Positions 35,529 through 47,790 of a stretch of 64,000 nt of DNA are shown one piece after another. The DNA comes from Capra hircus (lineage: Eukaryota; Chordata; Mammalia; Artiodactyla; Bovidae), in NCBI RefSeq assembly GCF_001704415.2, contig NC_030814.1, forward strand, positions 74,455,121-74,519,120, given 5' to 3'. Every line of letters starts with the position of its first letter. The stretch's first letter is position 1. The position numbers and the translations under genes were made by a program. The notes under the pieces were generated by a model that was given only the letters and a program-made list of their open reading frames with translations, was not told the origin of the DNA and ran no database searches.

Positions 35529-35629
35529 AAAGGTGATAGAACATGGTTCTCTTGGTTCTCTCTCTCCCAGTCCTGTCATTGGTCCAGACTTCAAACAAGC
35601 TGGTTCTTCCATCTGGAATTTCTTCTCAT

Positions 35630-35965
35630 CTCAGATCATTCCAATTTTCAAATTTACTTTTCTCAGATCCCATATAAACCCATTTCTGCCCTAATCCTAC
35701 ATATCACAGCTTCAGAGAAAGAAGAGCCAATTAGGTTATTTTGCTTAGCTGCATCCCCACATAGGACACTATATCTTTGTCACTGTAGTATTTATCACAG
35801 TTGAAGCAAATAATTACGAGCTCTGTAGTATCTGCTTTTTCTCAGAGATTCAAAGCTCCACTGAAGCAAAGACTATACCTATTTTAATAGCCTTGCCTTA
35901 TCTAGTATATTTCACAAAATAGACACTCTATAATTTTTTTAATGAACATATGGACAAATAAGAGA
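35630..35965 (+). mobile_element. L2 LINE relic
   Basis: The succession 'cactgtagtatttatcacag', 'caaagctccactgaagcaaa', 'gactatacctattttaatag' and 'aaaatagacactctataatt' follows the L2 3' end order. Confidence 0.6.
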
Positions 35966-36396
35966 GCATTCAGTGTCGACTACTCTCATTGTTATACTTT
36001 GCATCTTGAGCACTGCTGAGCAACTGTAGTATAGCAACTTCTTAAATTTATTGAATATTGGTGTTTTGTAAGTAGACTGTGATAAAAGAATGCTATTATA
36101 AGGAAATTATAAATATTGGAAATATTGATCAAGTGATATACCATACATTCTAAGGTGAAAAGGAAAGGGAGTGGAAGGAAGTAATAGAGAAAATGTGCGA
36201 GGTTAATGGAACTAAAGATCTCAAAAATGTCTTTAAAGGTCAGGAAAACCAACCAAAACAGAATGGGAGAATGGGTAACCGAGGGAATAACAAACATATT
36301 CCTCAGAATATGTGCCTAGTAGAATGCCTCTTGGTTTTTAATTTTTAAATGTAAAAGAATATATATCTTTCAATATGAAAGTTTCAAATAATGTCC
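35966..36396. other. Unassigned
   Basis: A 101-codon minus frame at 35992-36297 is rich in Phe, Ile and Leu because of T-rich DNA and shows no recognised motif. Confidence 0.35.
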
Positions 36397-36405
36397 ATAA
36401 AGGAA

Positions 36406-36612
36406 GGGGCTTCCTTGGTGACTCAGTGGTAAAGAATTTGCCTGCCACTGCAGGGGATGCAGGTTCGCTCTCTGGGTCTGAAAGATCCTCTGGACGAGAT
36501 GGTATCCTCTATCCAGCATTCTTGCCTGGGAAATCCCTTGAATGGAGGAGCCTGGCAGGCTATAGTCCATGGGGTCGAAAAGAGTCAGACATGACTGAGC
36601 AACTTCACTTTA
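36406..36612 (+). mobile_element. Bov-tA SINE, left arm of an inverted pair
   Basis: Complete sense copy from 'gggcttccttggtgactcag' to 'gactgagcaacttcacttta'. Its tail directly abuts the tail of the next, reversed copy. Confidence 0.93.
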
Positions 36613-36798
36613 GGCACGAAGTTGTGTCTCACTCTTTTCGACCCTATGGACTATAGCCTACCAGGCTCCTCCATCCATGGGATTCTCCAGGCAAGAATAC
36701 TGGAGTGGGTTGCCATTTCCTTCTCCAGGAGATCTTCCCAACCCAGGGATTGAACCCGGGTCTCCCACATTGTAGGCAGACCCTTTACCATCTGAGCT
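36613..36798 (-). mobile_element. Bov-tA SINE, right arm of an inverted pair
   Basis: Antisense copy from 'gttgtgtctcactcttttcg' to the reversed head 'catctgagct'. The pair as a whole may share one duplication: ataaaggaa at 36397-36405 and 36799-36807. Confidence 0.93.
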
Positions 36799-36989
36799 AT
36801 AAAGGAAAATTTTCATTTATGCCCTTTTAATTCAGTATAACGTTTACAAGCTATTAATCTATCTTTTTCAGTTCCTATTTTCAACATCTTTACATGCAAG
36901 TGGTGTAAAGAGTCAAATAGTTAAGCAAGGCTTATTTTAAATAACAGTGCACATATCATCCTTCATTTCCTACTTTTACTAACTGGAAT

Positions 36990-37740
36990 TTAAATAACAT
37001 GCTAAGAATATATTGGTTTTTAATGTTAAACATTATATTTTGATTGCTCGCTGTGGATGAGACTGTAATTCTTTTTTACCTCTTCTTCGTCATCACTGTA
37101 CTTGTCTGTTTTCATTTTCTCATGTTCCTTAATATTGTAATTTAGGTTAGATCAATGTCCAGTACATATATTAATTTATATTATTTTTACTCCTACTTAG
37201 GATCTCTTTTCACCATCATCCTGGGGAAATGTCTTTTGACTCTGTCCTGTCTTGCATCCTTTGTTTCTTGTCTCCCACATCTTTCTCCTTACTTGTTTTA
37301 TTATCTAATTATGAGATCACAGGTGCTAATAACTTCCTGAGGAAATACACATGAGATCACAAGAGGTTTTCTTACGCGATGATATTTTACCTAGGTAAAT
37401 GATGCTATACTGGAAACAATTTCTCTTAGAATTTGAAAGGAACTGACCCCCTGTTTTCTAGTTTCTGACTTTTTTGCTGAAAAGGACCCAGCCATTCTGA
37501 TATCCTGCTACCAAGGGATTTCACACGCTCTCCCCTCCCCCACCAGCATGGAAGCCTGTAAGGCCTTCTGTCCATCTCCAGCATTCTGCAGCCTCATCAT
37601 GACGTGGCTCGGTGTGATCCATTGTAACCACGTCGTAGGTAGTCGGCAAGGGCTTTCAGACTGACAGTTCTTGGAAATGTTCTTGAATGATAACATGTGA
37701 TTTTGTCCATTTCTTTTTCTCTCTTCATTCTTTCTGAGGA
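36990..37740 (-). mobile_element. Old L1M/HAL1-like 5' region, antisense
   Basis: Degenerate match to the antisense leader found in old L1/HAL1 copies: 'gcagcctcatcatgacgtgg', 'ctcggtgtgatccattgtaa', 'cttggaaatgttcttgaatg'. No coding capacity. Confidence 0.45.
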
Positions 37741-37744
37741 CTTA

Positions 37745-40700
37745 TTTTTCCTATTTATTTACTTATTTTTAAAATACAGTTGATTTACCACATTTTATTA
37801 GTTTAGGTGTATAACACAGTGTTTTAAAAATGTATGTAATAAATAAAGTTTATTTACTTATAAACTTTCAACAGATAAAATTTAAAGCTATATTGGCTAT
37901 ATCCCCTGTGATGTACAATGTAAGCTTATAGCTTATTTACTTATACATAACGGTTTGTACCTATCACTCCTCTGCCCCTATCTCCCTGCTCTTTCTTCCC
38001 CTCTCTGCACTGGTAACCACTAAGTCTGTCCTTTATATCGGTGAGTCTGTTTCTATTTTGTTATGTACATGTGTTTATTTTTAGATTACATGTATCAGTA
38101 ATGTACAGTATTTGTCTTTCTCTCTCTGGTATACATGTGTATTATATATTTTCCTTCTTTTATGTATATTTATATACACACATACATACATACATACCAC
38201 ATCTTCTTCATTCATCTCTCGATTGGCATTTGGTTACTTTCATATCTTAATATCTAAATAATGCTGGTATGAACACTGGGGTGCATGTATCTTTGTTTTT
38301 TATAGATATACACAGTATTGGAATTGCTAGATCATATGTTAGTTCTATTTCTAACTTTTGAGGAACCTCCATACTGTATTCCATAGTGGCGGCACCAATT
38401 TATATCATTACCAACAATGGACTCAGGTTCCCTTTTCTGCATATCCTCGCCAACATTTGCTATTTGTAGCCTTTCTGATGATAGCCATTCTGAAAAATGT
38501 GAGTTGATATCTCATTGTAGTTTTGATTTGCATTTCTCTAGTTAGCAATGTTGAGCATTTTTTCTTGTGCCTATTGGCCATCTGTATGTCTTTTCTGGAA
38601 AAATGTCTATTCAAGTTTCTGCCCATTTTTTAATTAGGTTGTTTGGGATTTTTAGATATTGAGTTGTATGAGTTGTTTATGTATATTGGATATTATCCCC
38701 TTATTGGCCAGGTTATTTGCAAATACTTCCCGCATTTAGTAGGTTGCCTTTTCATTTTGCTAATGGTTTCATTCAATGTATAAAAGCTTCTACATTTAAT
38801 TAGATCTCCATTTGTTTATATTTGCTTCTGTTTCCTTTGCCTGAGGAGACAGTTTCAAGAAGTATTGCTATGATTTCTGTCAAAGAGCATACTGCTTATG
38901 TTTTTTCCAGAAGTTTTACATTTTTCAGTCTTTCATACAGGACTTCTATCCATTTGAGTTCATCTTTGCATGTGATATGAGAAAGTTTTCTAATTTCATT
39001 CTAATTTCATTCTTTTACATATCACTCTCCAGTTCTCTCAGAGTTTATTGAAGAGACTGTTTATTGAAGAGACTGTCTTCCCCCCATTATATATTCTCCT
39101 TTCCTTTTCCATAGATTAATTGATCACAAGTGCATGAGTTTATTTCTGGGCTCTCTGTATGTTTTCATTGATCTTTGTGTTGGTTTTATACCAGTACAAT
39201 TACTGTTTTGATTACTATAGCTCTGTATTATAGTCTGAAGTCAGAGAGTGTGATAATGCAGATATGTTTGTATCTCTCAAGATTGCTTTGGCTATTTGGA
39301 GTCTTTTGTGGTTCATACAAATTTTAGGATAATTTATTCAGTTCTGTGAAAATGTTGTGGGTATTTTGATAGGCATTGCATTAAATCTGTGGATTTCTTT
39401 GAGTAATATGGACATTTTTAACAATATTTATTCTTATAATCCATGACTCAAGATTCCTTTATTTTTCTTTCAGTTCATTTCAGTTCAGTCACTCAGTTGT
39501 GTCCGACTCTTTGCTGCCCCTTGAATCGCAGCACGCCAGGCCTCCCTGTCCATCACCAACTCCCAAAGTTCACTCAAACTCATGTCTATTGAGTCGGTGA
39601 TGCCATCCAGCCATCTCATCCTCTGTTGTCCCCTTCTCCTCCTGCCCCTAATCCCTCCCAGTATCAGAGTCTTTTCTAAGGAGTCAACTCTTTGCATGAG
39701 ATGGCCAAAGTACTGGAGTTTCAGCTTTAGCATCAGTCCTTCCAGTGAACACTCAGGGCTGATCTCCTTTAGAATGGACTGGTTGGATCTCCTTGCAGTC
39801 CAAGGACCTTCAAGAGTCTTCTCCAATACCACTGTTCAAAAGGATCAATTCTTCGGCACTCAGCTTTCTTCACAGTTCAACTCTCACATCCATACATGAC
39901 CACTGCAAAAACCATAGCCTTGACTAGACAGACCTTTGTTGGCAAAGTAATGTCTCTGCTTTTCAATATGCTATCTAGGTTGGTCATAACTTTCCTTCCA
40001 AGGAGTAAGCCGTCTTTTAATTTCATGGCTGCAGTCACCATCTGCAGTAATTTTGGAGCCCAGTAAAATAAAGTCAGCCACTGTTTCCACTGTTTCCCCA
40101 TGTATTTCCCATGAAGTGATGGGACCAGATGCCATGATCTTCGTTTTCTGAATGTTGAACTTTTTCAACTTTTTCAAAAGCCAACTTTTTCACTCTCCTC
40201 TTTCACTTTCATCAAGAGGCTTTTTAGTTCCTCTTCACTTTCTGCCATAAGGGTGGTGTCATCTGCATATCTGAAGTTATTGATATTTCTCCCAGCAATC
40301 TTGATTCCAGCTTGTGCTTCTTCCAGTCCAGCGTTTCTCATGATGTACTCTGCATATAAGTTAAATAAGCAGGATGACAATATACAGCCTTGACGTACTC
40401 CTTTTATATATTGTTAAATTCAGTTTGCTAACATTTTGTTGAGGATTTTTGTACCTTTATTCATCAAATATATTGGCCTTAATTTTCTCTTTTTATATTC
40501 TTTTCCTGATATTGTTTTTTAAATCCCTGTAATGGTGGCCTCATAGAAAGAACTTTGGTAGTATTCCTCCTCTTCATTTATTGAAATAGTTTGAGAGGGA
40601 AATCTATTAGCTCCTTTTTATATGTTTGGTGGAATTCCCCTGTGAAGCCATCTGGTCCTGGACTTTAGTTACCTGGAATTTTTCTGAATTACAAGTTCTA

Positions 40701-41480
40701 TTTGACCACTAGTAATCAATGGTCAAATTTTAGATCGTCTGATTTATCTTGACTCAACCTTAGAAGATTATATGTTTTTGAAATTTATTTCTTTTAGGTT
40801 GTTCCTTTCATTATTATATAACTGTTCATACTTATATGACTTTTTACCTCTGTGATATCAGATGTAATTACTTGAGTAATAGCTCCCCTGTTATTGTACA
40901 TTCTTTATGTTTCTGTTTGAATATTTTTAACTCCTTTTAAATAATTTCAGTAGAACTGCTCCACATGCATTAATAGGTGTATTTTTGTTGTGTTTGTTGC
41001 TGGAGGTGACCTTAATGTCCTCATGCTCTGCCATCTTGATCTCCTCCTTTGGACTTTTTATTTAATTTTCTTATATTTTTCTCATACATTTTATAACTAT
41101 GATTTTTTAATGTGTTCTTCATGGGATATTTCTTTGACCTAGTTCTAGCTTTCTGTGACTTTCTGATACCACTTTTTTTTTGCTGTTGTTAATTTTTAAG
41201 AGTTCCTTTTTGGTTCTTTGAGTATTCTTTTATAATAGCAACCCATTCTTGCTTTAAGGATTCAATATCTCATTTATCAGAAGATGTTAATAAAAGTTTA
41301 TTAGAAGGATTATTCCCTTGACATAATTTTTCTTCACATTGTTTTGTGTAACTGTGTGTATGTTAACATATGTGTATATGTTGGTCTTATACATTTTATA
41401 CTAAGGCCTTTTCTCAGATATTGTTTTTATCTTGTTCTTTGAATTTTTGTTAAGGACTTTCTCCAGATACTGAGTAATCC
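37745..41480 (-). mobile_element. L1 LINE, 3' UTR through ORF2 and probable 5' end, antisense, interrupted by BovB
   Basis: 37745-39470 carries 3' UTR and late ORF2 in reverse ('ggaacctccatactgtattc', 'ctcattgtagttttgatttg', 'gagcttaat'-free spacing). 40405-40700 resumes in ORF2 ('aaattcagtttgctaacatt', 'gaagccatctggtcctgg'). 41010-41480 looks like L1 5' sequence ('ctctgccatcttgatctcct', 'gttcctttttggttctttga'). The ORFs are littered with stops. About 0.67 kb expected at the BovB junction is missing, and much of ORF2 and ORF1 is missing before the 5' part. Confidence 0.8.
39471..40404 (-). mobile_element. BovB LINE inserted in L1, antisense
   Basis: Runs from 'cagttcagtcactcagttgt' back to 'cttgacgtactcctttt', about 0.93 kb. 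Motif C appears as FRYADDTT, so the YADD box is intact, but the coding region is split between frames (74-, 68- and 68-codon pieces at 39877-40380). Younger than the surrounding L1. Confidence 0.93.
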
Positions 41481-42372
41481 ATAATTTTCTGCTCATACTG
41501 AAGAGCAGAATGCTGAAAAGAGGATTGGAATCTCATAGGCTTTGCTTACTAGCTTTCACTATGAAGTGCTCTGCCTGAGCACATAATTTTGTGGCTTTCT
41601 CTTTGCCAGGTCCAATTCACCAGAGAGAGAGGGCTCAATATTCTGCCAGCATCCTGCAAGCCAACTGGCAAAAGATAGTTCAGGAGCCACAGGAATTAGT
41701 CTGCAAATACCAAAGCCCTGCTTTTGTACAGTACTCCTACACACAACTGTCTAGTTTCTCCTACCCCAGAGATTCTGCTGTTTACCTTCCCAAGGGAACA
41801 TGTCTCGAGTCCTACTGAAGGAGAGGAGGGATGGCTGCTTGGCTAATGGAACAGAGAGTGGGAATTGGATTAGAGATACACAAAGTTCACCAGGGACCTT
41901 CTTGATTTCAACTGAATATTTGGATTCACAGGACTATCATAGACCACACTAGGACCAGACTGCTTTGAGAGAGATAGGTGGGAATGATAGCTCTACAGAA
42001 GGGCAACATCAGGCATTCCTTTAAAAAAGTCCTTGCAGCAGCCCATGTGGCAATTCACAGAATCATTGAGTCCTCATCTTAGATCACAGCTTAATGGCTA
42101 GGATGTGAGTTCATATCAAGAGGTGCAGGAGTCACTCTAACTAAAGATTCATGCTCCACATAAGCTGACATCTCTCATAAGAATGCTGTATGCATCTGTC
42201 CCAGAGTCTTCAGAGGAGACATGCCAGTTTCAAGAGCCACTGTACTCACAAAGGGTAAAAGTTACATTCAATCTAGATGTAGCTTATCAGGGGATTTTTT
42301 TTTTTGTTATAAGCAGTATTATCTGAGAATATGATTAAATATAATTTTTATTAGTTACCAGAGTAACAGTTC
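41481..42372. other. Unassigned
   Basis: About 0.9 kb between the L1 5' region and BovA2, of more balanced composition. It may be further L1 5' leader, but I cannot show this. The 75-codon frame at 41591-41818 has no known motif. A T-run lies at 42295-42305. Confidence 0.35.
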
Positions 42373-42656
42373 GGAGAAGGCAATGGCAACCCACTCCAGT
42401 ACTCTTGCCTGGAAAATCCCATGGATGGAGGAGCCTGGTAGGCTGCAGTCCATGGGGTGGCAAAGAGTCGGACATGACTGAGTGGCTTCACTTTCACTTT
42501 TCACTTTCATGCCTTGGAGAAGGAAATGGCAACCCACTCCAGTGTTCTTGCCTGGAGAATCCCAGGGACAGAGGAGCCTGGTAGGCTGCCGTCTATGGCG
42601 TCACAAAGAGTTGGACACGACTGAAGCAGCTTAGCAGCAGCAGCAGCAGCAGCAGC
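42373..42656 (+). mobile_element. BovA2 dimeric SINE with (AGC)8 tail
   Basis: Two BovA units joined by the linker 'cactttcacttttcactttc' near 42489-42510. The first starts 'ggagaaggcaatggcaaccc' and the second ends 'ggacacgactgaagcagctt', followed by (AGC)n at 42633-42656. Very consensus-like, so a young copy. Confidence 0.95.
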
Positions 42657-43090
42657 AAAGCCACAGTTAAAGAGCTAAATAAAGTTCCAGTTCTCAGGCA
42701 CAAAACAATGGATTGTGTTAAGTCTTTATCCACACAATCTAATTGCTTCTTTTGCTTTCTTAAAAAATTATTATTAGTGAAACAGGAAGGAAAGAAACAT
42801 ATGAAAAGAAATGTAGGCAAAGAGGCAGGTTAACATGATGTGTCGATAGGGGAATTTCAGTCTATTTCTATACTCTGAAGTAAACATGAGGTAAAAATAC
42901 AAACAGAGTAAGAAGGAGGATGAGGTGTTGGATATTAGTGGCAGGAGAAAAAAACTGTGAAGTAGACAGTTTTGTAAAAGTATTTGGTGATGATCGCAAC
43001 TCCTTCAAAAAATGTTATATCCAAGATTTTTATTTATTGAAAAGTATTTATGTATTACTTAGGACCGGCTAAATGCAATAATAAATAGGC
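42657..43090. other. Unassigned
   Basis: A- and T-rich DNA with no recognised repeat. Confidence 0.35.
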
Positions 43091-44478
43091 TCTAATTGCC
43101 AGCAAGTTTGGAAAACTCAGCAATGGCCACAGGACTGGAAAAGTCAGTTTTCATTCCAATTCCAAAGAAAGGCAATGCCAAAGAATGCTCAAAGTACCTC
43201 ACAATTGCACTCATCTCACGTGCTAGTAAAGTAATGCTCAAAATTCTCCAAGCCAGGCTTCAGCAATACGTGAACCGTGAACTCCCTGGTGTTCAAGCTG
43301 GTTTTAGAAAAGGCAGAGGAACCAGAGATCAAATTGCCAACATCCGCTGGATCATTGAAAAAGCAAGAGAGTTCCAGAAAAACATCTATTTCTGCTTTAT
43401 TGACTATGCAAAAGCCTTTGACTGTGTGGATCACAATAAACTGTGGAAAATTCTGAAAGAGATGGGAATATCAGACCACCTAACCTGCCTCTTGAGAAAT
43501 CTGTATGCAGGCCAGGAAGCAACAGTTAGAACTGAACATGGAACAACAGACTGGTTCCAAATAGGAAAAGGAGTATGTCAAGGCTGTATATTGTCAGCCT
43601 GCTTATTTAACTTATATGCAGAGTACATCATGAGAAATGCTGGATTGGAAGAAACACAAGCTGGAATCAAGATTACCAGGAGAAATATCAATCACTTCAG
43701 ACATGCAGATGACACCACCCTTATGGCAGAAAATGAAGAGGAGCTAAAAAGCCTCTTGATGAAAGTGAAAGAGGAGAGTGAAAAATTTGGCTTAAAGCTC
43801 TACATTCAGAAAATGAAGATCATGGCATCTGGTCCCATCACTTCATGGGAAATAGACGGGGAAACAGTAGAAACAGTGTCAGACTTTATTTTTCTGGGCT
43901 CCAAAATCACTGCAGATGGTGACTGCAGCCATGAAATTAAAAGACGCTTACTCATTGGAAGAAAAGTTATGACCAACCTAGATAGTATATTCAAAAGCAG
44001 AGACATTACTTTGCCGAATAAGGTCCGTCTAGTCAAGGCTATGGTTTTTCCTGTGGTCATGTATGGATGTGAGAGTTGGACTGTGAAGAAGGCAGAGCGC
44101 CGAAGAATTGATGCTTTTGAGCTGTGGTGTTGGAGAAGACTCTTGAGAGTCCTTTGGACTGCAAGGAGATCCAACCAGTCCGTTCTGAAGGAGATCAGCC
44201 CTGGGATTTCTTTGGAAGGAATGATGCTAAAGCTGAAGCTCCAGTACTTTGGCCATCTCATGCGAAGAGTTGACTCATTGGAAAAGACTCTGATGCTGGG
44301 AGGGATTGGGGGCAGGAGGAGAAGGGGATGACCGAGGATTAGATGGCTGGATGGCATTCTGGACTTGATGGACGTGAGTCTGAGTGAACTCCGGGAGATG
44401 GTGATGGACAGGGAGACCTGGTGTGCTGCAATTCATGGGGTTGCAAAGAGTCGGACATGATGAGCAACTGAACTGAAA
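43091..44478 (+). mobile_element. BovB LINE, best-preserved copy, sense
   Basis: 5'-truncated BovB covering the reverse-transcriptase domain, the C-terminal region and the full 3' tail ('gagcaactgaactgaa'). It carries the longest open frame in the window. No clear target-site duplication could be found. Confidence 0.95.
43096..44460 (+). pseudogene. BovB ORF2 C-terminal polyprotein remnant with one in-frame stop
   Basis: In one frame from 43096 there are 411 sense codons, a TGA at 44329-44331, then 42 more codons to a second TGA at 44458. Reverse-transcriptase motifs: IPIPKKGNAKECS early, QAGFRKGRGTRDQI, motif A FIDYAKAFDCVDH (residues 101-113, catalytic Asp 103), GVCQGCILSACLF (usual Arg changed to Cys, Pro to Ala), and motif C HADD at 203-206 (Tyr to His). 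The C-terminal part keeps YGCESWTVKKAERRR and RWLDGI after the stop. The TGA fits a CpG-type CGA to TGA change, judged against sibling tails. The N-terminal endonuclease is absent. The frame opens with TTG, so it has no genuine start. Confidence 0.92.
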
Positions 44479-46933
44479 ATATGTAACAGTCCAAACCCAA
44501 TAGCAGTCTCTTTCACGTCTATATGAGAGTATTAGGCTGGAACATAGGGTGGTGAGGTGACCTTCTTCCATGGAGTCAATGTGCAACAAGGCCTCTTCCC
44601 TCTTAAGCACCTGACTTTCAAAGTTGGCAGGTCCTCCTCCTTCTAGTCAGTATGAAAGAGTGTACGGTGAGCTTTCTTTGAGGTGGGTCTAGAAACAGCA
44701 TCTGTCTCTTCTGACCAAGTGCCATTGGCTGGAATTCTGGCAAATAACCACACTTAATTTCCAGTAGGACTGAGAAATGTAGTCCAGCTGTGTGCCTGTT
44801 ATAACAAGGAGAATATAGCTTTTATTGAGCTGTAGTATGGGCATTTAAATTTTGTAAAGATTTCTATTAAATACATTCTCTTAAATATAATATAAATGTT
44901 ACTTTAGAATCCAAGGATGTGCTCCATTACTTTTCAAGAGCTTATTTGAAGCATAGAATTCCTTACCAATGTCAAGTCAGTAAAATAATATTTTAAAAAT
45001 AAGTAGGATTCACATCAATGATATTGCATTAAGAATAAGTTTTATATCATCAGAGTTGTGATTTACATGTATATATACGTGTATATAATGTTTTGTATAA
45101 ACCATACCACTTGACTTTGCAAAACTGGCCATAAGTCAGTTACTTTTATCATAAATTAAGTGTTAATGTTTACTTTTGAAGAGAAACATGCTTTATCTCT
45201 ATGGCTTATTTTCAGAGGTATTTACTTCTTTTAATTCAGGTACAAGAATATTTTATTCAATTCTACATTGTACCAAATTCTCGTGTTATAGTTTGCATAC
45301 CATTTTGAGGGATCACAAGAAGTGAAATGTGGAAGTAAGAATATCCAAGTTACTAAAATGCTTCTGCTGTTTCACTTGATGTTGACTGAAGCTCTACTTT
45401 TTGGCTATCTTGCTTTTCTTATCAGAAGACAGAAGCTTCAGGGGGATATAACAAATATCATTTTCACTTTAAAACACACTTTATGACACTAAAATAAATA
45501 ATTTGGGCATAAATCTTTATAGCTTGTATATCAAAATCAAATGTTAAAAATGTTCCCTCTCAAGTTTATGAATGCGAATTATTTTAATTTTATCATTATT
45601 TTGTCAATTTTACACATGTATGATATGGCTTTGGCTTCACTTGTGGTAATTTAAAGCACACCTATTATTTTTTTTCTCTTTAATAAAACCACTTCTATAA
45701 AAAAATAGAAGAAAAAAAGCAAACTCACTCTTTGACAGCCTGTTTCTATCCATTCACATCTTTCTGTAACATTATCCTTTTGATCTAATGGACTCCAGTA
45801 AAAGATGAAAGTTTGCATGGTGCATGAGCCAAACTTGCATTGCTGTTTTTAAGTTACAAAGGATGAAAGGAAAATGCTGCTCCTACTCTTTGATTATTTT
45901 TACATATGTGTAACTTAGAAAGTGACTGTAGAAATTGAAACTTTCCATGGGTCTAGTTTGCAAAAAGAAAGCCGCTCATGACCAATTTAGAATAAACATC
46001 CAAATTCTGAATGTTTGAAAAATTACTCCAAAGCCAGTTTTGTGACATTTCAAACATTTAAACTTGCCTTCATTGCTGACAGTTTTATCTATTGCTGAGG
46101 AATTTCACACCTGAGGCATAACTATGTCATACCTAGGCAGTGGTGTCTTAGAATTCTTTTTTTTTTTTTTTAAACTCTTGGGTTGGGGGAATAACAGTCA
46201 ACCAAAGTGACTCTCAATTTCAACACTACTGTTTTACACAAGGTGTGAGTGTGTCTATAATCCCTGCAGGAATGAGGATACAATTACAAAGGAAAGTAAA
46301 TCTGGATATGTTTATTCAGACACAATTACTATACTTAAAGCAGTGCATATCTGCTTTGACCCTAAAAATCACCAGGAAACATGCTTCTCACCAGAGGTTG
46401 CAACAGACAAAATGTGATATCTCTAACTCCATTTGAGGGAAGGAAAGATTTGTTTCAAGGTTACATGAGCATCCCAAGCCCTATAGTATACAAGAGCTAG
46501 TAAAATGCTTCTTCAACAAATGCTGCTTTTCAGAATTTAATGCTAAAATAATATTATATAATTAGATGTGACCCTAAGTCTATTTTGTGAAAATTCACTC
46601 CTTTTGTTGATGATTAAAGTAAGACTAAGTGATAATATAAATTGAAGATGATGAAAATCATGTTTTAATTTAGTATAGTAGTCAAGATTGCCTGATGCAC
46701 AGTGGTATCTTGTGTGTGATGGCTTTCTGTGCTGGGTTTTTAATATTATACAATGACAAGCACAAAATCTGAACATCATTTTTCTGAAATCATGACCAGA
46801 GTGTTGAAAGAACTAGATTTCTTTTCACTTTTTTTTTTTTTTTTTTGGTGAGATCTTCAAGCTTGTATTTATAGTGATTATATATCTCCAAAACATTGCT
46901 CCCTTAAAATTTTGGGTTTTTTTCCCATTTCAT
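44479..46933. other. Unassigned, mostly AT-rich and repeat-poor
   Basis: About 2.4 kb without recognised interspersed repeats. T-runs lie at about 46157-46172 and 46829-46846. No credible reading frame. Confidence 0.35.
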
Positions 46934-47056
46934 CTTTTTTTCCCTTTTTTATTTTTTTATTATTTCTTTAATTTTTATTTTACTTTATTTTGCTTTACAG
47001 TACTGTATTGGTTTTGCCATACACTGACATGAATCAGCCACAGGTGTGATTACATA
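46934..47056 (-). mobile_element. Ruminant L1 3' end, antisense, severely truncated
   Basis: Reverse of the same 3' end seen at 21.4 kb: T-rich start, 'tactgtattggttttgccat', 'gacatgaatcagccacaggt'. It is flanked by cccatttcat at 46924-46933 and ccaatttcat at 47057-47066 (9 of 10). Confidence 0.88.
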
Positions 47057-47066
47057 CCAATTTCAT

Positions 47067-47379
47067 TGATTCTATGATAACATTTGGTTTTGAACAAATG
47101 AGCATGTCAAAAAACTCTGGAGGTTCTTTATGATTCAAAATAATCTAGCAACATTATGTAAAAAAAAAAATTTTGTTTTTCAAAATCTGCAGTGTAAAAG
47201 TAAATGATCCCACTAGTCAGAATAAACACGATCAGATGGAGGGGTCAGTGAAAACACTACCATCCATCAGTGATCTCCTCAGAAATCTTTCATCATATCT
47301 ACCATATACTCCTGTCAGATAAATGTACTTCCAGCCTCTCAGGTCAACTCTTTCCCATCCATCCCACTACTTGCCTCAT
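47067..47379. other. Unassigned
   Basis: No recognised repeat. An A-run lies at 47160-47170. Confidence 0.35.
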
Positions 47380-47790
47380 CATTCAGACCCTCACAATCTT
47401 TATTTAGCCCCTTTCTCTTACCTCCTAACAGTCTTGCTCCCCACCACTGCCAGAATGGTTTACCTAAAATACCAGTGTGACCACACCATCTCTACTCCAC
47501 TTACAAACGTTTTGAGGCAGGGGTGAAATGCATAAAAGACATTATGTTATGTGTCCACAAGTCTGCCGGGACAGCTGATCCACCTTTTATTCACTTCCTC
47601 CCTGCCATACTGCCCCATCTCTGATCACCGCTAATTTCCTCCTGTGCCAGAACCTAATGCTGCACAGAGTCATGCCTGCTTTCACTGATCTTTTTATTTT
47701 GTATGCCGTACTCTCCTCCTCTTATTTCATCTGCTTTAAAAATCTCTAAATGTAGATTGTTAAATGAACATCTTTAACACATTCCTGGCA
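47380..47790 (+). mobile_element. L2-like ancient repeat
   Basis: 'gccagaatggtttacctaaa', then 'gtgaccacaccatctctact', and a later run 'gccgtactctcctcctctta', follow the known order of an old mammalian LINE2-type repeat. Diverged. Confidence 0.4.

Noticed and set aside
43806..44357. 183-codon minus frame
   Set aside because: Antisense shadow of the conserved BovB C-terminal coding region.
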